DNA of 6,807 nucleotides from an uncultured Ruminococcus sp. (GTDB lineage Bacteria > Bacillota > Clostridia > Oscillospirales > Acutalibacteraceae), in NCBI GenBank assembly GCA_902773265.1, contig CACYDZ010000054.1:1-6807 (forward strand), in the 5' to 3' direction. The first letter of the stretch is position 1. Every line of letters starts with the position of its first letter. The position numbers and the translations under genes were made by a program. This document shows, in pieces, positions 1-5,663 of this stretch. The notes beneath the pieces were generated by a model. The model had not been told where the DNA came from, did no database searches, and saw only the letters and a list, made by a program, of their open reading frames with translations.

Positions 1-133
1 AAGTTTTTGTCGAACTTTTTTCAAAAAGTTCGTGGGGTCAAGGGGCAACGCCCCTTGTGGGATTTTAAAGGGCAAAGCCCTTTAATGAATAAAAATTCCA
101 AACAAAATTTGCGTAAGCAAATTTTGACAATAA
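1..133 (+). repeat. Multi-hairpin intergenic repeat, copy A (cut by the window edge)
   Basis: This is one of three related copies of a non-coding repeat. Read on the plus strand it has four perfect stems in order: stem 1 at 11-20/23-32 (loop TC), stem 2 at 39-46/50-57 (loop AAC), stem 3 at 65-73/77-85 (loop AAA) and stem 4 at 103-112/117-126 (loop GTAA). The left end is missing: copies B and C have about 15 more bases before this point. The right end (GACAATAA) reaches to within 4 nt of the accC stop codon at 138-140, so the element is the 3' flank of accC and runs opposite to it. Its spacer between stems 3 and 4 differs from that of B and C, which are closer to each other. It does not look like a standard terminator for accC, because no T-run follows a GC-rich stem in the accC reading direction. 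No reading frame in it resembles a protein. Confidence 0.9.
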
Positions 134-137
134 TAAT

Positions 138-1484
138 TTATCTTTTTCTTTCAAAATTTTCCATAAAATCGGTTGTATAAGTACCGTTGACAAAATCTTC
201 ATCAGACAGAATATCTATCTGCAAATTTCTGTTATGGTCTATACCGTGAATGTTCAGCTCGCTGAGTGCCATCTTCATCTTGCGAATAGCATAATCCCTC
301 GTTCTTGCCTGTACAATCAATTTACCTATCATGGAATCATAATAAGGCGGTATGCTGTAATCCTGATAGATGGCTGTATCAAAACGAACAAAAGGCCCTC
401 CGGGAATGTGCAGTTTGGTGATTTTGCCGCATGACGGACAGAAATTCTCGTCAGGGTTCTCTGCGTTGATACGACACTCTATTGCATGACCGTGCATGAA
501 AATTCTGTCCTGCGTAAGCGTCAGCATTGCTCCTGCCGAAACCCTTATCTGCCACTGTACCAAATCGTGACCTGTGACCATTTCGGTAACACCGTGTTCT
601 ACCTGCAAACGGGTATTCATTTCCATAAAATAGATGTTATTGTCTTTGTCCAGCAAAAACTCTACCGTACCGACATTTTCATAATTGACTGCCAATGCCG
701 CTTTCTTTGCATACTCCATCATCTTTTTACGCATTTCCGGTGTGACTGCCGGTGATGGACTTTCTTCGATAAGTTTCTGGTTCTTACGCTGTACTGAACA
801 TTCTCTCTCCCCGAAACAGACAATATTACCATAATTATCACACAACAACTGCATTTCGATATGTTTGACGGGCTTGAGGAATTTCTCCATATAAACTGCA
901 CCGTCACCGAATGCCGAAAGAGCTTCGGTTGAAGCCGAATGAAAGGCATTCTCAAATTCTTCTATGGTGCTGACAAGCCGTATTCCACGACCGCCTCCCC
1001 CTGAACGGGCTTTGATAAGTAAGGGAAATCCTATTTTCAATGCTTTTTCCTTTGCCGTTTCTACATCGTCAACAACATCACAACCCGGTGTGACAGGTAC
1101 ACCTGCTTCACGCATAGTCTTTCTGGCAATATCTTTATCTCCAAGCATGGCTATCATTTTTGAGGTAGGCCCTATAAACTTGATGTTACATTGTTCGCAA
1201 AGAGAAACAAATTTCGCATTCTCCGATAAAAGACCGTATCCCGGATGAATTGCCTGACAACCTGTCGATACTGCCAATGTGACAATAGCGGCAATATTCA
1301 GATAACTTTCGCTGACACTTGCTCCGCCTACACAATAACTTTCGTCCGCTAACTGCACATGCATGGCGTTTTTATCCGCTTCCGAATAAATGGCTACGGT
1401 GGAAATGCCCATCTCACGGCACGCCCTGATAATTCTTACCGCAATTTCACCACGATTGGCGATGAGTATTTTGGAAAACAACAT
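138..1484 (-). CDS. accC: Biotin carboxylase subunit of acetyl-CoA carboxylase
   Basis: AccC uses ATP and bicarbonate to carboxylate the biotin on AccB, the first half of malonyl-CoA formation in the cytoplasm. The protein is 448 residues, the usual length. The N-terminal domain opens with ILIANRGEIAVRII. The ATP-grasp part has Lys158 and the glycine loop SGGGGRG (161-167). Cys229 and Lys237 lie in ERECSVQRKNQK, the bicarbonate and catalytic segment. Glu288, Asn290, Arg292 and Glu296 lie in EMNTRLQVEH, and Arg338 in GHAIECRINAE. Two details are unusual: Gly298 replaces the Pro normally seen after VEH, and CPSCG (349-353) replaces a segment that is LPSPG in E. coli. The start is the ATG at 1484, with AGGAGG 6 nt upstream. 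A GTG two codons earlier is in frame but would abut that site. It is the last gene of the cluster in this window, 36 nt after fabZ, and repeat A follows its stop. accD and accA, often next, are not seen. Confidence 0.97.
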   Translation of the reverse strand: MLFSKILIANRGEIAVRIIRACREMGISTVAIYSEADKNAMHVQLADESYCVGGASVSESYLNIAAIVTLAVSTGCQAIHPGYGLLSENAKFVSLCEQCNIKFIGPTSKMIAMLGDKDIARKTMREAGVPVTPGCDVVDDVETAKEKALKIGFPLLIKARSGGGGRGIRLVSTIEEFENAFHSASTEALSAFGDGAVYMEKFLKPVKHIEMQLLCDNYGNIVCFGERECSVQRKNQKLIEESPSPAVTPEMRKKMMEYAKKAALAVNYENVGTVEFLLDKDNNIYFMEMNTRLQVEHGVTEMVTGHDLVQWQIRVSAGAMLTLTQDRIFMHGHAIECRINAENPDENFCPSCGKITKLHIPGGPFVRFDTAIYQDYSIPPYYDSMIGKLIVQARTRDYAIRKMKMALSELNIHGIDHNRNLQIDILSDEDFVNGTYTTDFMENFERKR

Positions 1485-1490
1485 AAACAC

Positions 1491-1496
1491 CCTCCT
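1491..1496 (-). promoter_or_regulatory. Ribosome binding site of accC
   Basis: A consensus AGGAGG lies 6 nt before the ATG at 1484. It decides against the in-frame GTG at 1490, which would leave no spacer. It lies in the 36-nt gap after the fabZ stop. Confidence 0.85.
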
Positions 1497-1520
1497 TTTT
1501 GCTACAATTACGGCGACTGA

Positions 1521-1943
1521 TTATTGTTGGTCGGGTATTACGGCCACCGTGAAATCCGCCTGTACGCATAATTTCCCGTTGACATAGCCTTTGGCGGTGA
1601 TAAAGTAAAAAACACTCTTACTGCCTGTTATCTTACAGATAGTTTCCAGCGTATCGCCCGGCAAAACTTTATTTTTGAATTTTACATTATCTATTTTGGA
1701 AAAATATGGTGTGGATTTGGTTTTTTCGTCCGCTATCAGCACACAACTTGCCTGTGCCATCATCTCGCACAAAATAACACCCGGTACTACCGGATTATTC
1801 GGAAAATGTCCTTTGAGGAAAAATTCATCACCCTTTACGGTGTATCTTCCTCTGGCGGTTACCTCATCTGTTTTTTCTGCTTCCTCTACCAGTAACATAT
1901 TGTCACGGTGAGGTATGATTTTTTTGATTTCTTCCTGATTCAT
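1521..1943 (-). CDS. fabZ: 3-hydroxyacyl-ACP dehydratase
   Basis: FabZ removes water from 3-hydroxyacyl-ACP to give trans-2-enoyl-ACP, the substrate of FabK in this cluster. The 140-residue protein is a single hot-dog domain of normal family length. His46 in GHFP and Glu60 in LCEMMAQA are the expected catalytic pair, and VPG (53-55) lies between them as in the family. The N-terminal segment IPHRDNMLLVEE matches the family pattern PHRxPFLLVD, with Asn-Met where Pro-Phe is usual. The start is the ATG at 1943, with GAGGA 6 nt upstream. A TTG at 1949 is in frame but directly abuts that site. The gap after accB is only 13 nt and the ribosome binding site nearly touches the accB stop, so the two are probably translationally coupled. 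Nothing suggests the isomerase activity of FabA or FabN, but sequence alone cannot exclude it. Confidence 0.95.
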   Translation of the reverse strand: MNQEEIKKIIPHRDNMLLVEEAEKTDEVTARGRYTVKGDEFFLKGHFPNNPVVPGVILCEMMAQASCVLIADEKTKSTPYFSKIDNVKFKNKVLPGDTLETICKITGSKSVFYFITAKGYVNGKLCVQADFTVAVIPDQQ

Positions 1944-1949
1944 AACCAA

Positions 1950-1954
1950 TCCTC
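1950..1954 (-). promoter_or_regulatory. Ribosome binding site of fabZ
   Basis: GAGGA lies 6 nt before the ATG at 1943 and 2 nt beyond the accB stop codon (1957-1959). It rules out the TTG at 1949 as the main start and fits coupled translation of accB and fabZ. Confidence 0.75.
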
Positions 1955-1956
1955 AC

Positions 1957-2412
1957 TTATTCTACCACAAATAAAGGTTGTCCGTATTCGACTAAATCAC
2001 CGTTTTCTGCCAGAATTTCGGTAATCGTTCCGCTTTCAGTGGCAACTACTTCGTTCATCAGTTTCATCGCCTCAATAATACAGACAACATCACCTTTCTT
2101 TACCTTAGCCCCTACCGTAACATACGGTTCCGCATCAGGAGCTGACGCTGTATAAAATACGCCTACCATCGGACAATTTATTGTCCTGACATTTTTGGCG
2201 GTATCCGTATTTTCCATAGCGGAATTTCCTGCTCCTGCTGTTGACGGTGCCGGTATAACAGGAGTGGCTTCTGTTGTTTCTGTGGTGATGTATTTGGCGG
2301 TTCTTTTCTTGAGAACCATCTTTTCGCCTGTCTTTGAAACTATCTCTAAATCGGTCAGTGTGGATTTGTCCAGTGCCGTAATCAGTTCTTTGATTTCATC
2401 AATAGTGTACAT
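1957..2412 (-). CDS. accB: Biotin carboxyl carrier protein of acetyl-CoA carboxylase
   Basis: AccB carries the biotin that shuttles carboxyl groups from AccC to the AccAD transferase. The 151-residue protein has the usual three parts. There is a helical N-terminus with IDEIKELI and LDKS. A flexible linker rich in Thr, Ala and Pro runs about 42-75. The C-terminal biotinyl domain follows from about 77. Lys117 in EAMKLMNEV is the biotinylation site, and the segment TASAPDAEPYV (88-98) is the family 'thumb'. I chose the ATG at 2412 because AGAGGA sits 8 nt upstream and the protein then begins directly at the family's N-terminal helix. An in-frame ATG at 2436 would add eight residues; it has a weak ribosome binding site but overlaps, as ATGA, the stop of a possible small upstream ORF. 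accB follows fabF after 96 nt and precedes fabZ by 13 nt. Confidence 0.95.
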   Translation of the reverse strand: MYTIDEIKELITALDKSTLTDLEIVSKTGEKMVLKKRTAKYITTETTEATPVIPAPSTAGAGNSAMENTDTAKNVRTINCPMVGVFYTASAPDAEPYVTVGAKVKKGDVVCIIEAMKLMNEVVATESGTITEILAENGDLVEYGQPLFVVE

Positions 2413-2420
2413 TTTAAAAT

Positions 2421-2426
2421 TCCTCT
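2421..2426 (-). promoter_or_regulatory. Ribosome binding site of accB
   Basis: AGAGGA lies 8 nt before the ATG at 2412 and supports that start. It would sit inside the coding sequence if the ATG at 2436 were used. Confidence 0.75.
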
Positions 2427-2432
2427 TGTTTT

Positions 2433-2504
2433 TCATATTCTCTCAAAAAATCTTAAAATTTGCCCAGCAAATTTTTCTGAAAAGTTTTCAGGATTAAAAG
2501 CCAT
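2433..2504 (-). CDS. Possible 23-residue small ORF between fabF and accB
   Basis: An ATG 4 nt after the fabF stop opens a frame of 23 codons. It ends in a TGA that overlaps the ATG at 2436 as ATGA, the classic form of translational coupling. The predicted peptide begins MAFNPENF and ends ILRFFERI, with alternating hydrophobic and charged residues that could form an amphipathic helix. The upstream sequence AAAGAG, 7 nt from the ATG, is only a weak ribosome binding site. Much of the frame is made of two hairpin palindromes, including the relative of repeat stem 4, so it may simply be an open frame through a structured spacer. I do not recognise the peptide and assign no function. A frame of this length is not rare by chance. 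Confidence 0.2.
   Translation of the reverse strand: MAFNPENFSEKFAGQILRFFERI
2455..2475. repeat. Solo hairpin related to repeat stem 4
   Basis: The arms AAAATTTGC (2455-2463) and GCAAATTTT (2467-2475) are a perfect 9-bp inverted repeat with a 3-nt loop. The arms are identical to stem 4 of the three long repeats; only the loop differs (CCA in place of GTAA). No other stem of the long repeat is beside it. In the direction of the fab genes it is followed by AAGATTTTTT, so it could act as a weak attenuator between fabF and accB, but the stem has only two G-C pairs. Confidence 0.6.
2477..2491. repeat. Short hairpin after fabF
   Basis: CTGAAAA (2477-2483) and TTTTCAG (2485-2491) form a perfect 7-bp inverted repeat around one central base. 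It lies directly beside the solo hairpin, so the fabF-accB spacer holds two adjacent palindromes. The minimal centre means the real loop would be several bases. Confidence 0.45.
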
Positions 2505-2508
2505 GCTC

Positions 2509-3741
2509 TTACTCTTTCACTTTTCGGAATACAATTACGGCATTATGTCCGCCAAACCCTAATGTTGATGAGGCGGAAACATCGATATCCGCTTTGATAC
2601 TCTTGTTTGGTACATAGTTGAGGTCGCAAAGTTCATCAGGTTCTTCCAGATGAATGGTCGGTGGTATGATGCCGTTCTTCAGTGCCAATACCGCAACCAT
2701 CGCTTCCACTCCTCCTGTTGCTCCCAGCATATGCCCTGTCATGGATTTTGTGGAACTGATAAGCGTATCATAGGCTTTCTGACCCAGTGCCATTTTGATA
2801 GCTTTGGTTTCCCCTTTGTCGTTGAGGGGAGTGCTTGTACCGTGTGCATTGATATATAATTTTTCGTCCTGCTGTAAATCAGCGTCCTCAAATGCCAATT
2901 TAAATGCTCTTGCACTGCCTTCTGAATCGGGGTCGGGCTGTGTGACATGATAAGCGTCACAAGTATTGCCGTAACCGACAACCTCCGCATAGATTTTTGC
3001 TCCCCTGTTTCTGGCGTGTTCGTATTCTTCCAGTACCAGCATTCCTGCACCCTCACCAAGTACAAATCCGTTTCTGTTTTTATCAAACGGTATGGATGCT
3101 CTGTTGGGGTCTTCGGAAAGCGATAAGGCTTTACAGTTGGCAAACCCTGCTACGGTAAGCGGATTGATAGTCGCTTCACTGCCTCCGGCAATAATGGCAT
3201 CTGCCATACCGTGTCTGATGGCAAGATACGCCTCTCCGATTTCGTGCGTACCTGTCGAACAGGCTGTGACTACCGGCAAACAGACCCCTTTTGCTTTAAA
3301 CCGAATGGCAATCTGTCCTGCGGCAATATTGGATATCATCATCGGGATAAAATAGGGCGATACCTTTCTTGAACCGCCTACATAGTGATTGACACTGTTG
3401 TTATAAAAGGTAGACATTCCGCCTATCCCGGAACCGACATAAACACCAAATCTTTCCTGACGGATATTGCCGATAATCTGACTGTCGTCTACTGCCTGCT
3501 GTGCTGCCGCAATGGCATACTGTACATATAAATCTGTTTTTCTGAGGTCTCTCTTTTCGATATATTGCAAAGGGTCAAAATTCTTTAATTCACCTGCTAC
3601 TTTGGCTTTGCTGTCGGAAGTATCAAAGGATTTAATCAGGTCAATTCCGCATACGCCGTCTATCATATTCTGCCATGTGCTTTCCACATCGTTTCCTACA
3701 GGTGTGACACACCCTAAACCCGTTACTACTACTCTGTGCAA
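2509..3741 (-). CDS. fabF: 3-oxoacyl-ACP synthase II (condensing enzyme)
   Basis: FabF condenses malonyl-ACP with a growing acyl-ACP, the chain-lengthening step. The 410-residue protein has the usual length and thiolase fold signatures. It starts with RVVVTGLGCVTPVGN. The nucleophile is Cys161 in TACSTGTH. The two histidines are His300 in NAHGTSTPLND and His337 in TGHMLGATGG, and Lys332 lies in STKSMTGH. The C-terminal GFGGHN (395-400) contains the gatekeeper Phe396. The Cys-His-His set separates it from FabB/FabF-like decarboxylases that lack the Cys. The start is a TTG with AGGGAG 9 nt upstream. The only nearby upstream in-frame ATG, at 3750, is followed immediately by TAG. The gap to fabG is 36 nt. 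FabF is the only condensing enzyme in the window; an initiating FabH must be elsewhere. Confidence 0.97.
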   Translation of the reverse strand: MHRVVVTGLGCVTPVGNDVESTWQNMIDGVCGIDLIKSFDTSDSKAKVAGELKNFDPLQYIEKRDLRKTDLYVQYAIAAAQQAVDDSQIIGNIRQERFGVYVGSGIGGMSTFYNNSVNHYVGGSRKVSPYFIPMMISNIAAGQIAIRFKAKGVCLPVVTACSTGTHEIGEAYLAIRHGMADAIIAGGSEATINPLTVAGFANCKALSLSEDPNRASIPFDKNRNGFVLGEGAGMLVLEEYEHARNRGAKIYAEVVGYGNTCDAYHVTQPDPDSEGSARAFKLAFEDADLQQDEKLYINAHGTSTPLNDKGETKAIKMALGQKAYDTLISSTKSMTGHMLGATGGVEAMVAVLALKNGIIPPTIHLEEPDELCDLNYVPNKSIKADIDVSASSTLGFGGHNAVIVFRKVKE

Positions 3742-3750
3742 TTTCTACAT

Positions 3751-3756
3751 CTCCCT
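3751..3756 (-). promoter_or_regulatory. Ribosome binding site of fabF, serving a TTG start
   Basis: AGGGAG lies 9 nt before the TTG at 3741. Between them is ATG-TAG-AAA in the same frame, so the ATG cannot be the start of FabF, and the protein homology begins right after the TTG. Confidence 0.7.
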
Positions 3757-3777
3757 CTTAATCCATTTTCCGAAATC

Positions 3778-4521
3778 TTACATCGCCATTCCGCCGTCTA
3801 CACGGATAACTTCTCCTGTAATATAAGAGGCTTCGTCCGAACAGAGAAAAGCTATGGCGTTGGCAACATCTTCGGGAAGTCCTCTCTTTTTCATAGGAAT
3901 AGTGTTTTCGATTTCTTCTTTGACTTTATCACTGAGAGCGTTTGTCATATCGGTAATAATATAGCCCGGAGCAACAGCATTGACTGTTATTCCTCTGCCC
4001 GCCAGTTCTTTGGCTACCGATTTGGTTATGCCAATAACACCTGCCTTTGAGGCGGAATAGTTAGCCTGTCCCGCATTTCCGTTGATACCTACTACGGACG
4101 CTACATTGACTATTCTTCCCGCTCTCTTTTTGGTGAAAGTTTTATAGGTGTGCTTTATCATGTTGAATGTGCCTTTAAGATTGACACCTATCACACTGTC
4201 AAAATCTGCTTCTTCCATTCTCATCACAAGTTTGTCCCTGACTATCCCTGCATTGTTGACAAGAATATCTATTGTGCCAAATTCGTCTAAAATCTGCTCA
4301 ACCGTTTCTTTTGACTTCTCAAAGTCCGAAACATCACAATAGTATAAACCGACTTTTACCCCTAAAGCCTCTACTTCTTTTCTGGCATTTTCGCCTTCTT
4401 CTTCCCTGCCAACATAAATAATCGCAATATTTGCTCCCTGTGAAGCAAGTTTCTTCGCAACCGCCAGTCCTATTCCTCTGGACGCACCTGTAATGACCGC
4501 TGTTTTATTTTCAAAGTTCAT
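3778..4521 (-). CDS. fabG: 3-oxoacyl-ACP reductase
   Basis: FabG reduces 3-oxoacyl-ACP to 3-hydroxyacyl-ACP with NADPH, between FabF and FabZ in the cycle. It is a 247-residue classical short-chain dehydrogenase. The cofactor motif TGASRGIG is at 11-18, NNAG at 89-92 and the active-site tetrad is Asn114, Ser142, Tyr155 and Lys159 (YSASK). VAPGYI and the C-terminal ITGEVIRVDGGM complete the FabG signature. The family is large, so the call as FabG rather than another SDR rests on both motifs and position. The start is the ATG at 4521; the frame is closed upstream by TAG at once. GGAG lies 12 nt away, a long spacer. The 227 nt upstream contain repeat copy B, which separates fabG from fabD. Confidence 0.96.
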   Translation of the reverse strand: MNFENKTAVITGASRGIGLAVAKKLASQGANIAIIYVGREEEGENARKEVEALGVKVGLYYCDVSDFEKSKETVEQILDEFGTIDILVNNAGIVRDKLVMRMEEADFDSVIGVNLKGTFNMIKHTYKTFTKKRAGRIVNVASVVGINGNAGQANYSASKAGVIGITKSVAKELAGRGITVNAVAPGYIITDMTNALSDKVKEEIENTIPMKKRGLPEDVANAIAFLCSDEASYITGEVIRVDGGMAM

Positions 4522-4604
4522 TGTCTATCATTACTCCTTTTTCATTTAAGAACTGTTACCCTCAAAAAACTTTTAAACGCATCTCAAAAATAATTCATCT
4601 CCAA

Positions 4605-4740
4605 GCTGTGACAATTAAAAGTTTTTGTCAACTTTTTTCAAAAAGTTGTAGGGTCAAGGGGCAAAGCCCCTTGTGGGATTTTTAAGGGCAAAGCCCTTAA
4701 ACTCCCCCTGAAAATCCAAAATTTGCGTAAGCAAATTTTA
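4605..4740 (+). repeat. Multi-hairpin intergenic repeat, copy B
   Basis: This complete copy fills most of the gap between fabD and fabG, in the orientation opposite to the genes. It starts with a dyad TGACAA (4609-4614), 10 nt, TTGTCA (4625-4630). Then follow stem 1 (4629-4637/4640-4648), stem 2 (4655-4662/4666-4673), stem 3 (4681-4689/4693-4701) and stem 4 (4718-4726/4731-4739, loop GTAA). It lacks the GACAATAA end seen in A and C and stops 8 nt short of the fabD stop codon. The rest of the gap, 4522-4604, shows only the fabG ribosome binding site. If the cluster is one transcript, this structured element lies in the middle of it. Confidence 0.93.
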
Positions 4741-4748
4741 TCCATTTC

Positions 4749-5663
4749 TTAAAGTAAGTTCAGATTTTCAAGGGTTTCTTTGTTCTCTATGTTGAATACC
4801 GCTACATTTTTATTGATTTTCCTGATAAGTCCTGCAAGCGTCTTTCCGACACCAACCTCTATAAAGGTATCTACACCGCTGGCAATAAGATTTTCTACCG
4901 TCTTTTGCCACTGTACAGGATTTTCTGCCTGCTTTGTGATTAAGGCTTTGTTTTTTTCCATATTATCGCCATACGGTTGTGCGGTAACATTACTGTAAAC
5001 AGGAATTTCGGGCGGATTTAATGACTTATCTGATAAATATTTTGCAAGCCCTACGGACGCACTGTGCATAAACGGTGAGTGAAATGCTCCGCTGACTGCC
5101 AGTCTGACCGCTTTGCCTTTTCGGGATTTGACGGCTTCCATAATCTTTTCGGCATTGTCTTCTGTGGTAGCAACTACTGTCTGTGCGGGACTGTTGTAAT
5201 TGACGGGATAGGTGTTGTCAAATCCGCAACAGATTTCCTCAACCGTTTCGGGCGTAAGTTTCATTACCGCTAACATGACACCCTTGCTTTCGTGAGTGGC
5301 TTCTTCCATCAGTTCGGCACGCTTACAGACTAACCTGAATGCGTCCTCATAAGACATCATGCCCGAAAATCCTAATGCAACAATCTCTCCTAAAGAAAAT
5401 CCTGCAATATAATCCGGTGTAATGCCTTTCTCTACTACCGCATTGGCTGCCGCTAAGTCTACGGTAAATACACAAGGCTGTGTGTTTACCGTCTGCGAAA
5501 GTTCTTCTTTTGTGGCGGTAAAACATTGTACAGAAGTATCTTTTCGGATAGCGTCTGCCATATCAAATACGGCTTTCGCTTTTAAAGAACAATCGTAAAG
5601 TTCTTTTCCCATACCACTGTACTGAGCTCCCTGTCCCGAAAATACAAACGCTATTTTACCCAT
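4749..5663 (-). CDS. fabD: Malonyl-CoA:ACP transacylase
   Basis: FabD moves malonyl from CoA to ACP, supplying FabF. The protein is 304 residues from the start I chose, a normal length. It begins MGKIAFVFSGQGAQ, the family N-terminus. The nucleophile is Ser90 in GFSLGE, Arg115 is in KRAELM, and His195 is in GAFHSPFM. The C-terminal part has ENPVQW and the family pattern FIEVGVGKTL. Phe89 replaces the His usual before the nucleophile (GHSLGE). The frame is open for 37 more codons upstream, but that part lies wholly inside fabK in another frame, is rich in Arg and Thr, and does not resemble FabD. The ATG at 5663 lies inside the end of fabK, giving a 13-nt overlap (5651-5663) and likely coupling. 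The ribosome binding site, AGGCGG 9 nt upstream, is weak, which fits coupling. Confidence 0.96.
   Translation of the reverse strand: MGKIAFVFSGQGAQYSGMGKELYDCSLKAKAVFDMADAIRKDTSVQCFTATKEELSQTVNTQPCVFTVDLAAANAVVEKGITPDYIAGFSLGEIVALGFSGMMSYEDAFRLVCKRAELMEEATHESKGVMLAVMKLTPETVEEICCGFDNTYPVNYNSPAQTVVATTEDNAEKIMEAVKSRKGKAVRLAVSGAFHSPFMHSASVGLAKYLSDKSLNPPEIPVYSNVTAQPYGDNMEKNKALITKQAENPVQWQKTVENLIASGVDTFIEVGVGKTLAGLIRKINKNVAVFNIENKETLENLNLL

Noticed and set aside
40..57. Intrinsic terminator after accC in repeat A
   Set aside because: The GC-rich stem has no T-run after it in the accC direction. The A/T-rich stem 4 has only two G-C core pairs, so I did not call a terminator.
964..1248. Plus-strand open frames across accC, fabF, fabG, fabD and fabK
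   Set aside because: All are antisense to genes with complete catalytic motifs, have no ribosome binding sites of note and resemble no family.
2195..2497. 100-codon plus-strand frame over accB and the fabF-accB spacer
   Set aside because: Its hydrophobic look comes from reading the complement of the AccB linker and A/T-rich palindromes; accB explains the region.
2739..3143. Open frame of 134 codons on the minus strand inside fabF
   Set aside because: It is a shifted frame of fabF with no recognisable domain, and fabF itself is intact across it.
4531..4545. Four-codon minigene (ATG AAA AAG GAG TAA) before fabG
   Set aside because: It contains the fabG ribosome binding site itself and has none of its own, so it is most likely chance.
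4587..4614. Internal promoter for fabG (TTGTCA, 16 nt, TATTTT on the minus strand)
   Set aside because: Both boxes match the consensus poorly and such matches are expected by chance in A/T-rich spacers. It is worth testing only if a start site is mapped there.
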